NCBI RefSeq assembly: GCF_025380365.1
Contig: NZ_JAOCQF010000003.1
Span: forward strand, 558,001 to 622,000
Source of the DNA: Albidovulum sediminis
GTDB lineage: Bacteria; Pseudomonadota; Alphaproteobacteria; Rhodobacterales; Rhodobacteraceae
Reading direction: 5' to 3'
Length of the DNA stretch: 64,000 nucleotides
This document shows positions 19,001 to 26,406 of the stretch, one piece after another (the stretch's first letter is position 1; the number at the start of each line of letters is the position of its first letter). The position numbers and the translations under genes were made by a program. The notes beneath the pieces were generated by a model, which was given only the letters and a program-made list of their open reading frames with translations, had not been told where the DNA came from and searched no databases.

Positions 19001-20611
19001 GGGATGAAGGTGACCCAGTTGATCGCACGCCTGCGGCATTCGACGCCGGGCGTGACGCTGATCAGCCCGCCGCCGCACCACGACATCTACTCGATCGAGG
19101 ATTTGGCGCAGCTCATCTACGACCTGAAGCAGATCAACCCGCGCGCCAAGGTGACGGTGAAGCTGGTGGCCTCGTCCGGCGTCGGCACGATCGCGGCCGG
19201 CGTGGCCAAGGCCAAGGCGGACGTGATCCTGATTTCGGGCCACAATGGCGGCACCGGCGCCAGCCCGGCGACCTCGATCAAGTATGCGGGCCTGCCCTGG
19301 GAAATGGGCCTGACCGAGGCGCATCAGGTGCTGGCGATGAACAAGCTGCGCGACCGGATCACGCTGCGCACCGACGGTGGCCTGCGCACCGGGCGCGACA
19401 TCGTAATCGCCGCGCTGATGGGGGCCGAGGAATACGGCATCGGCACCGCCGCGCTGATCGCGATGGGCTGCATCATGGTGCGCCAGTGCCAGTCGAACAC
19501 CTGCCCGGTGGGCGTGTGCACGCAGGACGAACGCCTGCGCGCCAAGTTCACCGGATCGGCGGACAAGGTGGTGAACCTCATCACCTTCTACGCGCAGGAG
19601 GTGCGGGAGATCCTGGCCGAGATTGGTGCCCGGTCGATGGACGAGATCATCGGGCGCGCGGACCTTCTGACGCAGGTCAGCCGCGGCCACGCCGATCTTG
19701 ACGACCTCGACCTGAACCCGCTTCTGATCACCGTCGACGGTTTCGACCGCATCGTCTACGACCGGTCCAAACCCCGCAATGCGGTGCCCGACACGCTGGA
19801 TGCCGAGATCATCCGCGACGGTGCGCGGTTCTTCGAGGATGGCGAGAAGATGCAGCTGTCCTATGCCGTGCGGAACACCCACCGCACCATCGGGACGCGG
19901 GCGTCGAGCCACATCGTCAAGAAGTTCGGGATGCGCAACAACCTGCAACCCGACCACCTGACGGTGAAGCTGACGGGGTCCTGCGGGCAGTCGCTGGGGG
20001 CCTTTGCCGCGCCGGGGCTGAAGATCGAGGTGTCGGGCGATGCCAACGACTATGTCGGCAAGGGCCTGTCGGGGGGCACCATAGTGGTGCGCGCGCCCAT
20101 GGCCTCGCCGCTCGACGCGGGCGAGAACACGATCGTCGGCAACACGGTGCTATACGGCGCGACCGATGGCCACCTTTTCGCGGCGGGACGGGCGGGCGAA
20201 CGCTTTGCCGTCCGCAACTCTGGCGCGAAGGTCGTGGTCGAGGGATGCGGGTCGAACGGTTGTGAGTACATGACCGGCGGCGTCGCGGTGATCCTCGGCT
20301 GGATCGGCGCGAACTTCGGCGCGGGCATGACCGGCGGCATGGCCTATGTCTGGGATCCGGAGGGCGAGGCGGAGGATTTGATGAACTTCGATTCGATCGT
20401 CACCTCGGCAGTCAGCCACCCGCACTGGGAGGCGGAGTTGAAGGGCCTGATCGAACGTCATGCCGCGGAAACCGGCAGCCGTCGCGCGGCGCGCATCCTT
20501 CAGCACTGGGACACCGAGCGGGCGAACTTCATTCAGGTCTGCCCGAAGGAGATGCTGAACCGCATCCCCAATCCGCTCAGCCTCGACGCGCAGGCGGTAC
20601 CGGCGGAGTGA
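16073..20611 (+). CDS. gltB: Glutamate synthase large subunit
   Basis: This is the 1512-residue alpha subunit of NADPH-GOGAT. The N-terminal glutaminase domain begins at Cys34 (EHSSCGVGLVVSID), so a 33-residue propeptide should be removed. The central domain and the FMN-binding synthase barrel follow (TVKLVASSGVGTIAAGVAKA; ILISGHNGGTGASPATSIKY), then the 3Fe-4S cysteines in CIMVRQCQSNTCPVGVC. The C-terminal GXGXG beta-helix ends the protein (GSCGQSLGAFAAPGLKIEVS; GGTIVVRAP). Full family length is present without frameshift. The start overlaps the preceding unknown gene by four bases, and a strong hairpin follows the stop. With GltD it assimilates ammonia-derived nitrogen. Confidence 0.97.
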   Translation: MTIFDQDWVQAEETRRAWMNEHSLWREEDEHSSCGVGLVVSIDGRASRRVVQNGIDALKAVWHRGAVDADGKTGDGAGIHVQIPVKFFYDQVRRTGHEPDFGKLIAVGQIFLPRTDFGAQERCRTIVETEVLRMGHYIYGWRHVPVDTSVLGEKANATRPEIEQILIRCEKPIDQEQFERELYIIRRRIEKAALAAHIAGMYLCSLSCRSIIYKGMMLAEQVAVFYPDLMDERFESAFAIYHQRYSTNTFPQWALAQPFRMLAHNGEINTLKGNVNWMRSHEIRMASSAFGEMAEDIKPIIPAGTSDSGALDAVFEALVRAGRSAPMAKTMLVPEAWSKTAIEMPKPWQDMYAYCNSVMEPWDGPAALAMTDGRWVVGGLDRNGLRPMRYVLTGDGMLIAGSEAGMVPVDEMTVREKGALGPGQMIAVDMAQGRLYRDWDLKDKLAASQPFGDWVQKVVELNALMQDVPERAVFEGADLRRRQIAAGYTLEELEQVLAPMAEDGKEMVASMGDDTPPAVLSSKYRPLSHYFRQNFSQVTNPPIDSLRESRVMSLKTRFGNLTNVLAEDSSQTEILVLESPFIANAEFGEMVRQFGDRVTSIDCTFPARTGDDALRQALERVRAEAEDAVRSGAGHLVLTDEGQGEDRVAMPMILATSAVHSWLTRKGLRTFTSLNVRSAECIDPHYFAVLIGCGATTVNAYLAQDSIADRIRRGLIEGSLEDAMRRYRAAIDAGLLKIMSKMGISVISSYRGGLNFEAVGLSRAMVAEYFPGMHSRISGIGVTGIQHKVAEIHAKGFCGGSDVLPVGGFYKARRSGESHAWEAQTMHMLQSACDRASFDLWKQYSARMRANPPIHLRDLLDIKPIGRPVPIDEVESITSIRKRFVTPGMSLGALSPEAHMTLNIAMNRIGAKSDSGEGGEDPAHAHPLPNGDNPCAKIKQVASGRFGVTAEYLNACEELEIKVAQGAKPGEGGQLPGMKVTQLIARLRHSTPGVTLISPPPHHDIYSIEDLAQLIYDLKQINPRAKVTVKLVASSGVGTIAAGVAKAKADVILISGHNGGTGASPATSIKYAGLPWEMGLTEAHQVLAMNKLRDRITLRTDGGLRTGRDIVIAALMGAEEYGIGTAALIAMGCIMVRQCQSNTCPVGVCTQDERLRAKFTGSADKVVNLITFYAQEVREILAEIGARSMDEIIGRADLLTQVSRGHADLDDLDLNPLLITVDGFDRIVYDRSKPRNAVPDTLDAEIIRDGARFFEDGEKMQLSYAVRNTHRTIGTRASSHIVKKFGMRNNLQPDHLTVKLTGSCGQSLGAFAAPGLKIEVSGDANDYVGKGLSGGTIVVRAPMASPLDAGENTIVGNTVLYGATDGHLFAAGRAGERFAVRNSGAKVVVEGCGSNGCEYMTGGVAVILGWIGANFGAGMTGGMAYVWDPEGEAEDLMNFDSIVTSAVSHPHWEAELKGLIERHAAETGSRRAARILQHWDTERANFIQVCPKEMLNRIPNPLSLDAQAVPAE

Positions 20612-20620
20612 CACACAGGC

Positions 20621-20645
20621 GGGGCCGGATGCCAGATCCGGCCCC
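20621..20645 (+). terminator. Hairpin after gltB
   Basis: A perfect 10-base stem, GGGGCCGGAT/ATCCGGCCCC with loop GCCAG, begins nine bases after the gltB stop codon. There is no clear T-run, which is common for terminators in this G+C-rich group. It may instead protect the mRNA 3' end. Confidence 0.6.
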
Positions 20646-20690
20646 GCGCCCGCTTGACCACGGGGGCAAAGCCGTGGCTAAGGTCGGGCG

Positions 20691-21431
20691 ATGGTCAAGC
20701 AGGCAAGAAAACCGAGAAAGAAGAAGGCGGCCAATCCCGTCGCCGGTATCCCGCGCATGCCGAGCGCGCGGCAGATGCTGCGCTGGGCAGGGCGTGGTCT
20801 TGTTGGGGCTGCGGCGTTCTTTCTGCTGCTGGTTCTGGTCTACACTGTCCTCAATCCGCCGATGACGGCCTACATGCTGGCCGAAAGCGTCCGATACGGC
20901 GGGATCAAGCATGACTGGGTCAGCCTTGAGGAGATGTCGGCAGAGGTGCCGCGTGCCGTCGTCGCGGCGGAGGATGCGAATTTCTGCCTGCACTGGGGTT
21001 TCGACATGGCGGCGATCCGCGAGGCGATCGACCAGGGCGGGACGCGTGGGGCCTCGACCCTGACCCAGCAGACGGTCAAGAATGTCTTTCTCTGGCATGG
21101 ACGAAGCTGGCCCCGCAAGGCGCTCGAAGCCCTGATGACGCCGGTGGTGGAACTGGTCTGGACCAAGCGCCGGACGCTGGAGATCTACCTGAACGTCGCC
21201 GAGTTCGGGCAGGGGGTTTTCGGAATCGAGGCCGCCGCGCAGCATTACTTCGGCATCCCCGCGCGGGAGCTGAGCGGGGCACGCGCCGCACTTCTGGCGG
21301 CGGCGCTGCCCGATCCGAAGGACCGCAACCCGGCGCGGCCCTCGGGCTACCTGCGCAAGCGCGCGCGCCAGATCGCCGAGGGGGCCGACACGATCCGCGC
21401 AGATGGCCGCGCGGACTGCTTCCAAGGTTGA
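20691..21431 (+). CDS. mtgA: Monofunctional peptidoglycan glycosyltransferase
   Basis: This is a 246-residue GT51 enzyme that polymerises lipid II glycan strands without a transpeptidase domain. A basic N-terminus (KQARKPRKKKAA) precedes one transmembrane anchor (GAAAFFLLLVLVYTVL, ~42-57). GT51 motifs are present in order: VAAEDANFCLHWGFDMAAI with the catalytic glutamate, GASTLTQQTVKNVFLW, KALEALMTPVVELVWTKRR, and ILEIYLN-like LEIYLNVAEFGQGVFGIEA. The length fits MtgA rather than a bifunctional PBP. The gene stands alone downstream of the gltB hairpin. Confidence 0.95.
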   Translation: MVKQARKPRKKKAANPVAGIPRMPSARQMLRWAGRGLVGAAAFFLLLVLVYTVLNPPMTAYMLAESVRYGGIKHDWVSLEEMSAEVPRAVVAAEDANFCLHWGFDMAAIREAIDQGGTRGASTLTQQTVKNVFLWHGRSWPRKALEALMTPVVELVWTKRRTLEIYLNVAEFGQGVFGIEAAAQHYFGIPARELSGARAALLAAALPDPKDRNPARPSGYLRKRARQIAEGADTIRADGRADCFQG

Positions 21432-21477
21432 ACGGCGCCGGGGGCGGGGCTATCACGACATCAAACCGAGGCTCGAG

Positions 21478-22143
21478 ATGACCCGACTTTACCACGTTCC
21501 ACTGTCCCCGTTCTGCCGCAAGGTCCGCCTGACGCTCGCCGAGAAGCGGGTCGAGGTGGAACTTGTCGAGGAACGTTACTGGGAACAGAGCCCGGATTTC
21601 CTGCGCCGCAACCCGGCGGGAAAGGTGCCGGTGCTGAAGATCAATGGCCGGCTTCTGAGCGAAAGCCAGGCGATCTGCGAATACCTGGACGAGACGGTGC
21701 CCGAGCCGCGACTGATGCCGCGCGACGCCGAAGGGCGGTGCGAGGTGCGCCGGCTTTGCGCCTGGTTCGACGACAAGTTCCACACCGAGGTGACCTCGAA
21801 GCTGCTTTACGAGCGCGTCAACAAGAAGATCATGGGGCAGGGCTATCCCGAAAGCCGCAACGTCAAGTCCGGCGCGCAACGCATCAAGTTTCACCTCGAC
21901 TACCTGAGCTGGCTTCTCGACCAGCGGCGGTGGCTGGCCGGGAACGAGATGACGCTGGCCGACTTCACCGCCGCGGCGCATCTGTCGAGCCTCGACTACA
22001 TCTCCGACGTGGACTGGAACCGGAGCCAGAACGTCAAGGACTGGTACGCCAAGATCAAGTCGCGGCCGGCGTTCCGCTCGATCCTGGCCGACCAGGTGCC
22101 GGGCTTTCCTCCGCCCGCGCATTACGCCGATCTGGATTTCTGA
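21478..22143 (+). CDS. Glutathione S-transferase family protein
   Basis: This is a 221-residue GST-fold protein. The thioredoxin-like N-terminal half has [20 protein letters not shown] (a serine/cysteine at the glutathione thiol-contacting position), the cis-proline segment [20 protein letters not shown] and CEYLDE. The C-terminal all-helical half includes [20 protein letters not shown], the conserved N-capping box. The ATG at 21478 has a GAGG site, whereas earlier in-frame codons do not. The substrate is not predictable, and detoxification or a redox role is typical of the family. A C-rich palindrome follows, and queG lies 65 bases downstream. Confidence 0.88.
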   Translation: MTRLYHVPLSPFCRKVRLTLAEKRVEVELVEERYWEQSPDFLRRNPAGKVPVLKINGRLLSESQAICEYLDETVPEPRLMPRDAEGRCEVRRLCAWFDDKFHTEVTSKLLYERVNKKIMGQGYPESRNVKSGAQRIKFHLDYLSWLLDQRRWLAGNEMTLADFTAAAHLSSLDYISDVDWNRSQNVKDWYAKIKSRPAFRSILADQVPGFPPPAHYADLDF

Positions 22144-22152
22144 GGGGTCGCG

Positions 22153-22171
22153 CCGGGGGCGCTGCCCCCGG
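22153..22171 (+). repeat. REP-like palindrome / possible terminator
   Basis: CCGGGGGC-GCT-GCCCCCGG forms a perfect 8-base stem just after the glutathione transferase gene, followed by CCCCCGGGATATTTT. The tract CTGCCCCCGGACCCCCGGGA resembles short intergenic palindromes that I recall as abundant in Rhodobacterales genomes. A related form occurs at 41284-41302. It may terminate transcription before queG. Confidence 0.55.
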
Positions 22172-22208
22172 ACCCCCGGGATATTTTCGAAAAGAAGAAG
22201 GGGCGATC

Positions 22209-23264
22209 GTGGAGGCTCTGGCGCTGAAGGCGCGGCTGGTGGAGACGGCGCTGGCCGAGGGATTCTCGGGCGTGGGGTTTTGCGCGCCGGACGCCATCCC
22301 CGAGGCGGCCGGGCGGCTGGCGGCCTTTGTGACGGCCGGGCGGCACGGGCAGATGACGTGGATGGCCGAACGGATGGGATGGCGCGGCAATCCCGCCGCC
22401 CTTTGGCCGGAGGCGCGAACGGTGATCATGCTGGCCGAGGTCTATACGCCTGAGAGCGATCCGATGGCGGTTCTGGCCCTGAAGGACCGCGGCGCGGTAT
22501 CCGTCTACGCGCAGGGGCGCGACTATCACGACCTGGTCAAGAAACGGCTGAAGCGGGTCGGGCGCTGGCTGCTGGCCGAGGCTGAAAAAGGCTCTGATCC
22601 AGCCGAAATCAAGGTTTTCGTGGACACTGCGCCGGTGATGGAGAAGCCTTTGGCGCAGGCGGCGGGGCTGGGTTGGCAGGGCAGGCACACCAATCTGGTC
22701 AGCCGGTCGCTGGGCAGCTGGTTCTTCCTGGGCGCGATCTTCACCACGCTCGACCTTCCGAAGGATGCGCCCGAGGCGGATCATTGCGGTTCGTGCCGCG
22801 CTTGTCTGGATGTCTGCCCGACGCGGGCTTTCCCGGCGCCCTACCAGCTGGATGCGCGGCGCTGCATTTCCTACCTGACGATCGAACATGTGGGGCCGGT
22901 GGACGATGACCTGCGCCCGCTGCTGGGCAACCGGATCTATGGTTGCGACGACTGCCTGGCGGTGTGCCCATGGAACAAGTTCGCGCAGGCGGCGCGCGAG
23001 ACGGGCTATGCGGCGCGGGTTGGCGCACCTGCGCTGGCCGAACTTGCGGCGTTGGACGATGCAGGGTTTCGCGTGTTGTTCTCGGGCAGTCCGGTCAAGC
23101 GGATCGGGCGCAACCGGTTCGTCCGCAACGTCCTTTACGCGATCGGCAACTCCGAGAACTCCGCGCTGCTTCCCGTCGCCAGAGGGCTGGTCGGGGATGA
23201 GGATGCCGCGGTGGCCGACGCCGCGCGGTGGGCCTGCACGCAGCTTGTCAAAGTCGCGCCATGA
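22209..23264 (+). CDS. queG: Epoxyqueuosine reductase
   Basis: This is a 351-residue cobalamin- and [4Fe-4S]-dependent reductase that performs the last step of queuosine synthesis in tRNA (epoxyqueuosine to queuosine). Two ferredoxin-type clusters are visible: [18 protein letters not shown] and [16 protein letters not shown]. The substrate/cobalamin domain carries [20 protein letters not shown] and [20 protein letters not shown], both typical of QueG. A C-terminal segment ([20 protein letters not shown]) resembles the HEAT-like tail of the family. I chose the GTG at 22209 preceded by AAGAAGGGG. A queuosine-precursor transporter is also present in this window at 47373-47996. Confidence 0.95.
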   Translation: MEALALKARLVETALAEGFSGVGFCAPDAIPEAAGRLAAFVTAGRHGQMTWMAERMGWRGNPAALWPEARTVIMLAEVYTPESDPMAVLALKDRGAVSVYAQGRDYHDLVKKRLKRVGRWLLAEAEKGSDPAEIKVFVDTAPVMEKPLAQAAGLGWQGRHTNLVSRSLGSWFFLGAIFTTLDLPKDAPEADHCGSCRACLDVCPTRAFPAPYQLDARRCISYLTIEHVGPVDDDLRPLLGNRIYGCDDCLAVCPWNKFAQAARETGYAARVGAPALAELAALDDAGFRVLFSGSPVKRIGRNRFVRNVLYAIGNSENSALLPVARGLVGDEDAAVADAARWACTQLVKVAP

Positions 23265-23337
23265 TTGTGCGATAGAGAGGCAGACCGGGCCTGTCACGCG
23301 CCGGGGACCGATGGATGCACGAAGAGGCGGATCGATC

Positions 23338-23751
23338 ATGGACTACTTTCCGCAGCCGGGGACGACGGGATTCCTGATCCTGTGCGTCGGCATCTACCTT
23401 CTGATGATCAACGCGGTGACGCGGCTTCTGTGCAGGCAGGACAAGATCTGGCGCGAGGCGCAGAAACCCGGCATCGAGGCGCCGATCTTCATGGTTCTCG
23501 CCCTCATGGGGGGCTGGCCGGCGATGAAGTACGAGCTTTGGTTCGAGGGCAACCGCGCTGGCGGGAACGCGACGGCCTGGATCGTGACGCTGGTGGCGAC
23601 CGCTTATGTCGGCGGCTACGCGGTGCTGGTGCTGCCGGGACAGTTGCCGGACATGACGGCGGGAGAGATGCTGAGCTACCTGATCCAGGGCGGTGAAGGG
23701 GACAGGGCCGCGCGTCTTCCGCGCCGCTTCGGGCCGGGGGCCGACGATTGA
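23338..23751 (+). CDS. Small integral membrane protein of unknown function
   Basis: This is a 137-residue protein with three likely membrane segments: FLILCVGIYLLMINAVTRLL (~11-30), PIFMVLALMGGWPAMKYEL (~48-66) and AWIVTLVATAYVGGYAVLVL (~78-97). A basic cytoplasmic-type tail follows (RAARLPRRFG). The middle, DKIWREAQKPGIEAPIFMVL then GGWPAMK, is faintly reminiscent of DUF1294 membrane proteins, but not enough to name it. The ATG at 23338 has a GAGGCGG site. An upstream in-frame ATG at 23311 would add nine residues. It lies 73 bases after queG. Confidence 0.65.
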   Translation: MDYFPQPGTTGFLILCVGIYLLMINAVTRLLCRQDKIWREAQKPGIEAPIFMVLALMGGWPAMKYELWFEGNRAGGNATAWIVTLVATAYVGGYAVLVLPGQLPDMTAGEMLSYLIQGGEGDRAARLPRRFGPGADD

Positions 23752-23858
23752 CGCCGCGCTTCGTGAGGGTGGCGGACTCCGGTATGGTCATGCGGCCGAT
23801 TCTGCCGCATGCTTGGGTTGTCCCTTCGGGGACGGACGAAAACCGCAAGGAGGAAAGC

Positions 23859-24050
23859 ATGAGCCGGCACATCACCGACCGTCACGCCGCACCCGAGGGG
23901 GGCCGTCTGAAGAACTACATCGCGGTAGAGCGCGCCTCTGGCGAAAAGCGCCATCCGGCGATACGGGAACTGCATGAACGCGCCGCGACGCGGGACGATG
24001 CGGTCAGGATGCGCGAATACCTGCGTATCGAACGGGGCATTCGCGCCTGA
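23859..24050 (+). CDS. Small basic protein of unknown function
   Basis: This is a 63-residue hydrophilic protein with a near-ideal ribosome-binding site (AAGGAGG, seven bases before the ATG). It is rich in arginine, histidine and glutamate (for example RHAAPEGGRLKNYIAVERA and a late MREYLRIERGIRA), with predicted helix in the C-terminal half and no cysteine or hydrophobic segment. I do not recognise the family. A perfect G+C hairpin follows its stop, which supports a real transcription unit. It is convergent with ilvE. Confidence 0.55.
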   Translation: MSRHITDRHAAPEGGRLKNYIAVERASGEKRHPAIRELHERAATRDDAVRMREYLRIERGIRA

Positions 24051-24058
24051 AGGGAAGC

Positions 24059-24078
24059 GGCGCGCCCGGGGGCGCGCC
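24059..24078. terminator. Hairpin between convergent genes
   Basis: GGCGCGCC-CGGG-GGCGCGCC forms an 8-base stem between the stop of the 63-codon gene and the stop of ilvE on the opposite strand. It is symmetrical, so it could act in both directions. Confidence 0.55.
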
Positions 24079-24100
24079 GAAAGACCGGATTGGCGGCCGA

Positions 24101-24970
24101 TCAGCTGCGGACCAACTTCTCGTATTCAAGCGCAACGCGCTTCGTCAGGTCGCCGACTTCGAAATTGTAGGTGCCGATCCGGCCCACCGGGGTGACCTCT
24201 GCGGCGGTGCCGGTCAGCCAGCACTGTTCGAAGCCCTCAAGTTCCTCGGGCATGATGTGCCGTTCGTGGACCTTGATCTGCATGTCCTTCAGCATCTGGA
24301 TCACGGTCTGCCGGGTGATGCCGTTGAGGAAGCAGTCGGGCTTGGGCGTATGCACCTCGCCGTCCTTGACGAAGAAGATGTTGGCGCCGGTCGCCTCGGC
24401 GACGTAGCCGCGGTAGTCGAACATCATCGCGTCCGAGCAGCCCTTGGCCTCGGCCGCGTGCTTGGACATGGTGCAGATCATGTAAAGGCCCGCGGCCTTG
24501 GCCTCGGACGGGATGGTCGCGGGGTCGGGCCGGCGCCACTTCGCGATGTCGAGCTTGGCGCCCTTCATCTTCGCGTCGCCGTAGTAGTTGCCCCATTCCC
24601 ACGCGGCAACGGCCAGGCGCACCGGGTTGCGTTTGGCGGCAACGCCCATGTCCTCGCCCGAACCGCGCCAGGCGATGGCGCGAACATAGGCGTTGTCCCA
24701 GCCGTTCGCCTTCAGCACCGCGTCCTTGGCGACGTCGATCTCCTCGGCGGAATAGGGGATCTCCATGTCCAGAAGCTCTGCGGAGCGGCGCAGGCGGTGG
24801 GAATGTTCGTGTCCCTTGAAGATCTTGCCGTTGTAGCAGCGTTCGCCTTCGAACACCGAAGAGGCGTAGTGCAGCGCGTGGGTCAGGATGTGCACCTTGG
24901 CATCGCGCCATTCGACCAGCTTGCCGTCCATCCAGATCTTGCCGTCGCGATCGTCATAAGCCCCGGCCAT
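24101..24970 (-). CDS. ilvE: Branched-chain amino acid aminotransferase
   Basis: This is a 289-residue fold-type IV PLP aminotransferase that performs the last step of leucine, isoleucine and valine synthesis. It has HILTHALHYASSVFEGERCY near the start, the PLP lysine at ~158 (IPSEAKAAGLYMICTMSKHA), the YVAEATGANIFFVKDG loop and a LNGITRQTVIQMLKD motif. The length and the AWEWGNYYG segment favour IlvE over D-amino acid transaminase or aminodeoxychorismate lyase. The gene diverges from petP, and the 160-base gap carries repeated elements. Confidence 0.93.
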   Translation of the reverse strand: MAGAYDDRDGKIWMDGKLVEWRDAKVHILTHALHYASSVFEGERCYNGKIFKGHEHSHRLRRSAELLDMEIPYSAEEIDVAKDAVLKANGWDNAYVRAIAWRGSGEDMGVAAKRNPVRLAVAAWEWGNYYGDAKMKGAKLDIAKWRRPDPATIPSEAKAAGLYMICTMSKHAAEAKGCSDAMMFDYRGYVAEATGANIFFVKDGEVHTPKPDCFLNGITRQTVIQMLKDMQIKVHERHIMPEELEGFEQCWLTGTAAEVTPVGRIGTYNFEVGDLTKRVALEYEKLVRS

Positions 24971-24999
24971 GTCATCCTCCTCGGGTCGTTCCGTTTGCG

Positions 25000-25041
25000 A
25001 AAGTTGCGCCGATTAGGTCCGAAGCGGACATAAAGTTGCGC
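25000..25041. promoter_or_regulatory. Direct repeat in the ilvE-petP divergent promoter region
   Basis: AAAGTTGCGC occurs at 25000-25009 and again at 25032-25041, 32 bases apart (about three helical turns), between the divergent ilvE and petP starts. A second short repeat, GACATAAA, lies at 25027-25034 and 25090-25097. These are candidate operator sites, possibly for the MarR-type PetP itself. Confidence 0.4.
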
Positions 25042-25131
25042 GAAATCTGCGATTCGCTATCAGTTGAGTCTTGGAAAGTCAACAAGGCTGACATAAAATC
25101 ATGGCGAAGACGAGCGAGGAGACCGGGGGGC

Positions 25132-25641
25132 ATGTCGGCAGGCGGCGGCACGGCACAGGGTGGCGAGAGCCTTCTGTTCCTGACGGACGAACAGCTGCGG
25201 AAGGGAATCGAGGCGATGTTCTTCGCCTATCGTGGTTTCACAGCCGATCCGGACCGCATCCTTGAAAGCCATGCCTATGGGCGGGCGCACCACCGCGCGA
25301 TCCATTTCATCCATCGTCAGCCCGGACTGACGGTCAACACCCTGCTGAGCGTGCTTGGCGTGACCAAGCAATCCCTGAACCGGGTGCTTCGTACGCTGGT
25401 GGAGGATGGACTTGTGGACTCGCGTGTCGGGCGACGCGACAAGCGCGAGCGGCATCTGTATCTTACCGAAAAGGGTGCGGCGCTGGAGCGGGAGCTTTCG
25501 GATGCGCAGCGGGCGCGCATGCGTGCGGCCTACCGCGCGGCCGGGCCGGCGGCTGTGGCCGGCTTTCGACAGGTTCTCGAGGCGATGATGGATCCGGATT
25601 TGAGGCGGTATTTTCAGATGATGAAGGACAGTGGTGCATGA
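25132..25641 (+). CDS. petP: MarR-family regulator, PetP-like
   Basis: This is a 169-residue winged-helix MarR regulator. The DNA-binding region is HFIHRQPGLTVNTLLSVLG, then VTKQSLNRVLRTLVEDGLVD and the wing SRVGRRDKRERHLYLTEKG. In Rhodobacter capsulatus, petP lies directly upstream of petR and both are needed for cytochrome bc1 expression, and the same pair with a four-base ATGA overlap is seen here. I chose the ATG at 25132, which has a GAGGAG site and gives the expected length. The effector is not known. Repeats in the upstream divergent region could be its operators. Confidence 0.85.
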   Translation: MSAGGGTAQGGESLLFLTDEQLRKGIEAMFFAYRGFTADPDRILESHAYGRAHHRAIHFIHRQPGLTVNTLLSVLGVTKQSLNRVLRTLVEDGLVDSRVGRRDKRERHLYLTEKGAALERELSDAQRARMRAAYRAAGPAAVAGFRQVLEAMMDPDLRRYFQMMKDSGA

Positions 25642-26348
25642 GCGAGCAGCCGGACGTACACCTTCTGATCATCGACGACGACGAACGCATCCGGGGGCTT
25701 TTGCAGAAGTTCCTGGCGCGGCATGGCTTCTGGGTCACCGCCGCGCGCGATGCCGCCCACGCGCGCAAGCTTCTGGCCGGGCTGGAGTTCGATCTGATCG
25801 TCATGGACGTGATGATGCCGGGCGAGGATGGGGTGACGCTGACCCGCGACCTGCGGGCGGTGATGGACACGCCGATCCTTCTCTTGACCGCGAAGGGGGA
25901 GACGGCCGACCGCATCGCCGGGCTGGAAGCGGGAGCGGACGACTATCTGACCAAGCCGTTCGAGCCGCGCGAGCTGTTGTTGCGGATCAACGCGATCCTC
26001 AGGCGCGCGCCCGCGCCCGTGGTTGCCGACAAGACGCCCAAGGTACTGCATCTGGGGCCGGTGCGCTATGACATCGACCGCGGCGAAATGTGGAAGGGCG
26101 AGGCGCAGGTGCGGCTGACGGCGACCGAGGCCGCCCTGATGCGGATCTTCGCCGCCCAGCCGGGTGAGCCCATCAGCCGCGCGAAGCTGGTCGAGGATCT
26201 GGGCCGCAGCGGGCCCGACGGCGGCGCACAGGAACGTGCGGTCGATGTGCAGATCACCCGATTGCGCCGAAAGTTCGAGGCCGACCCGAAGCAGCCACGC
26301 TATCTTCAGACCGTGCGCGGCGCGGGCTACATGCTTGCACCGGAGTGA
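25638..26348 (+). CDS. petR: OmpR-family response regulator, PetR-like
   Basis: This is a 236-residue response regulator. The receiver domain has HLLIIDDDERIRGLLQKFL, the phosphoacceptor Asp57 in FDLIVMDVMMPGEDG, LLLTAKGE and the KPFEPRELLLRI lysine. The C-terminal OmpR winged helix has LTATEAALMRIFAAQPGEPI and VDVQITRLRRKFEADP, ending in QTVRGAGYM. It overlaps petP (ATGA). In R. capsulatus the homologue is required for bc1 complex synthesis and works without an obvious dedicated kinase. Here no kinase gene is adjacent, and a deacetylase-isoprenoid operon follows rather than petABC. Confidence 0.9.
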   Translation: MSEQPDVHLLIIDDDERIRGLLQKFLARHGFWVTAARDAAHARKLLAGLEFDLIVMDVMMPGEDGVTLTRDLRAVMDTPILLLTAKGETADRIAGLEAGADDYLTKPFEPRELLLRINAILRRAPAPVVADKTPKVLHLGPVRYDIDRGEMWKGEAQVRLTATEAALMRIFAAQPGEPISRAKLVEDLGRSGPDGGAQERAVDVQITRLRRKFEADPKQPRYLQTVRGAGYMLAPE

Positions 26349-26360
26349 CCGCGGCACCGT

Positions 26361-26400
26361 CGGAGCCTCCGGCGGGAGTATTTGCCGCCAGAATGAAGGG
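26361..26400 (+). repeat. Short intergenic repeat of Rhodobacterales type
   Basis: The gap after petR contains CGGAGCCTCCGGCGGGAGTA followed by TTTGCCGCCAGAATGAAGGG. The GGAGCCTCC core is self-complementary. I recall very similar tracts ending in GGGAGTATTT and AATGAAGG between genes across Rhodobacterales. It may also supply the ribosome-binding site region of the deacetylase gene. Confidence 0.45.
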
Positions 26401-26406
26401 GCAGCG

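Noticed and set aside
15875-19957. Very long open frame on the minus strand (over 1300 codons)
   Set aside because: It lies opposite gltB and partly the preceding gene. It reflects G+C-rich codon use of the real gene and has no recognisable domain or ribosome-binding site.
23338-23751. Naming the membrane protein as DUF1294
   Set aside because: Only a short GGWP-type stretch is similar. The overall pattern is not enough, so it is left unnamed.
25101-25131. Alternative upstream ATG for petP at 25101
   Set aside because: It is in a different frame from the MarR domain. The ATG at 25132 is in frame, has a GAGGAG site and gives the family length.
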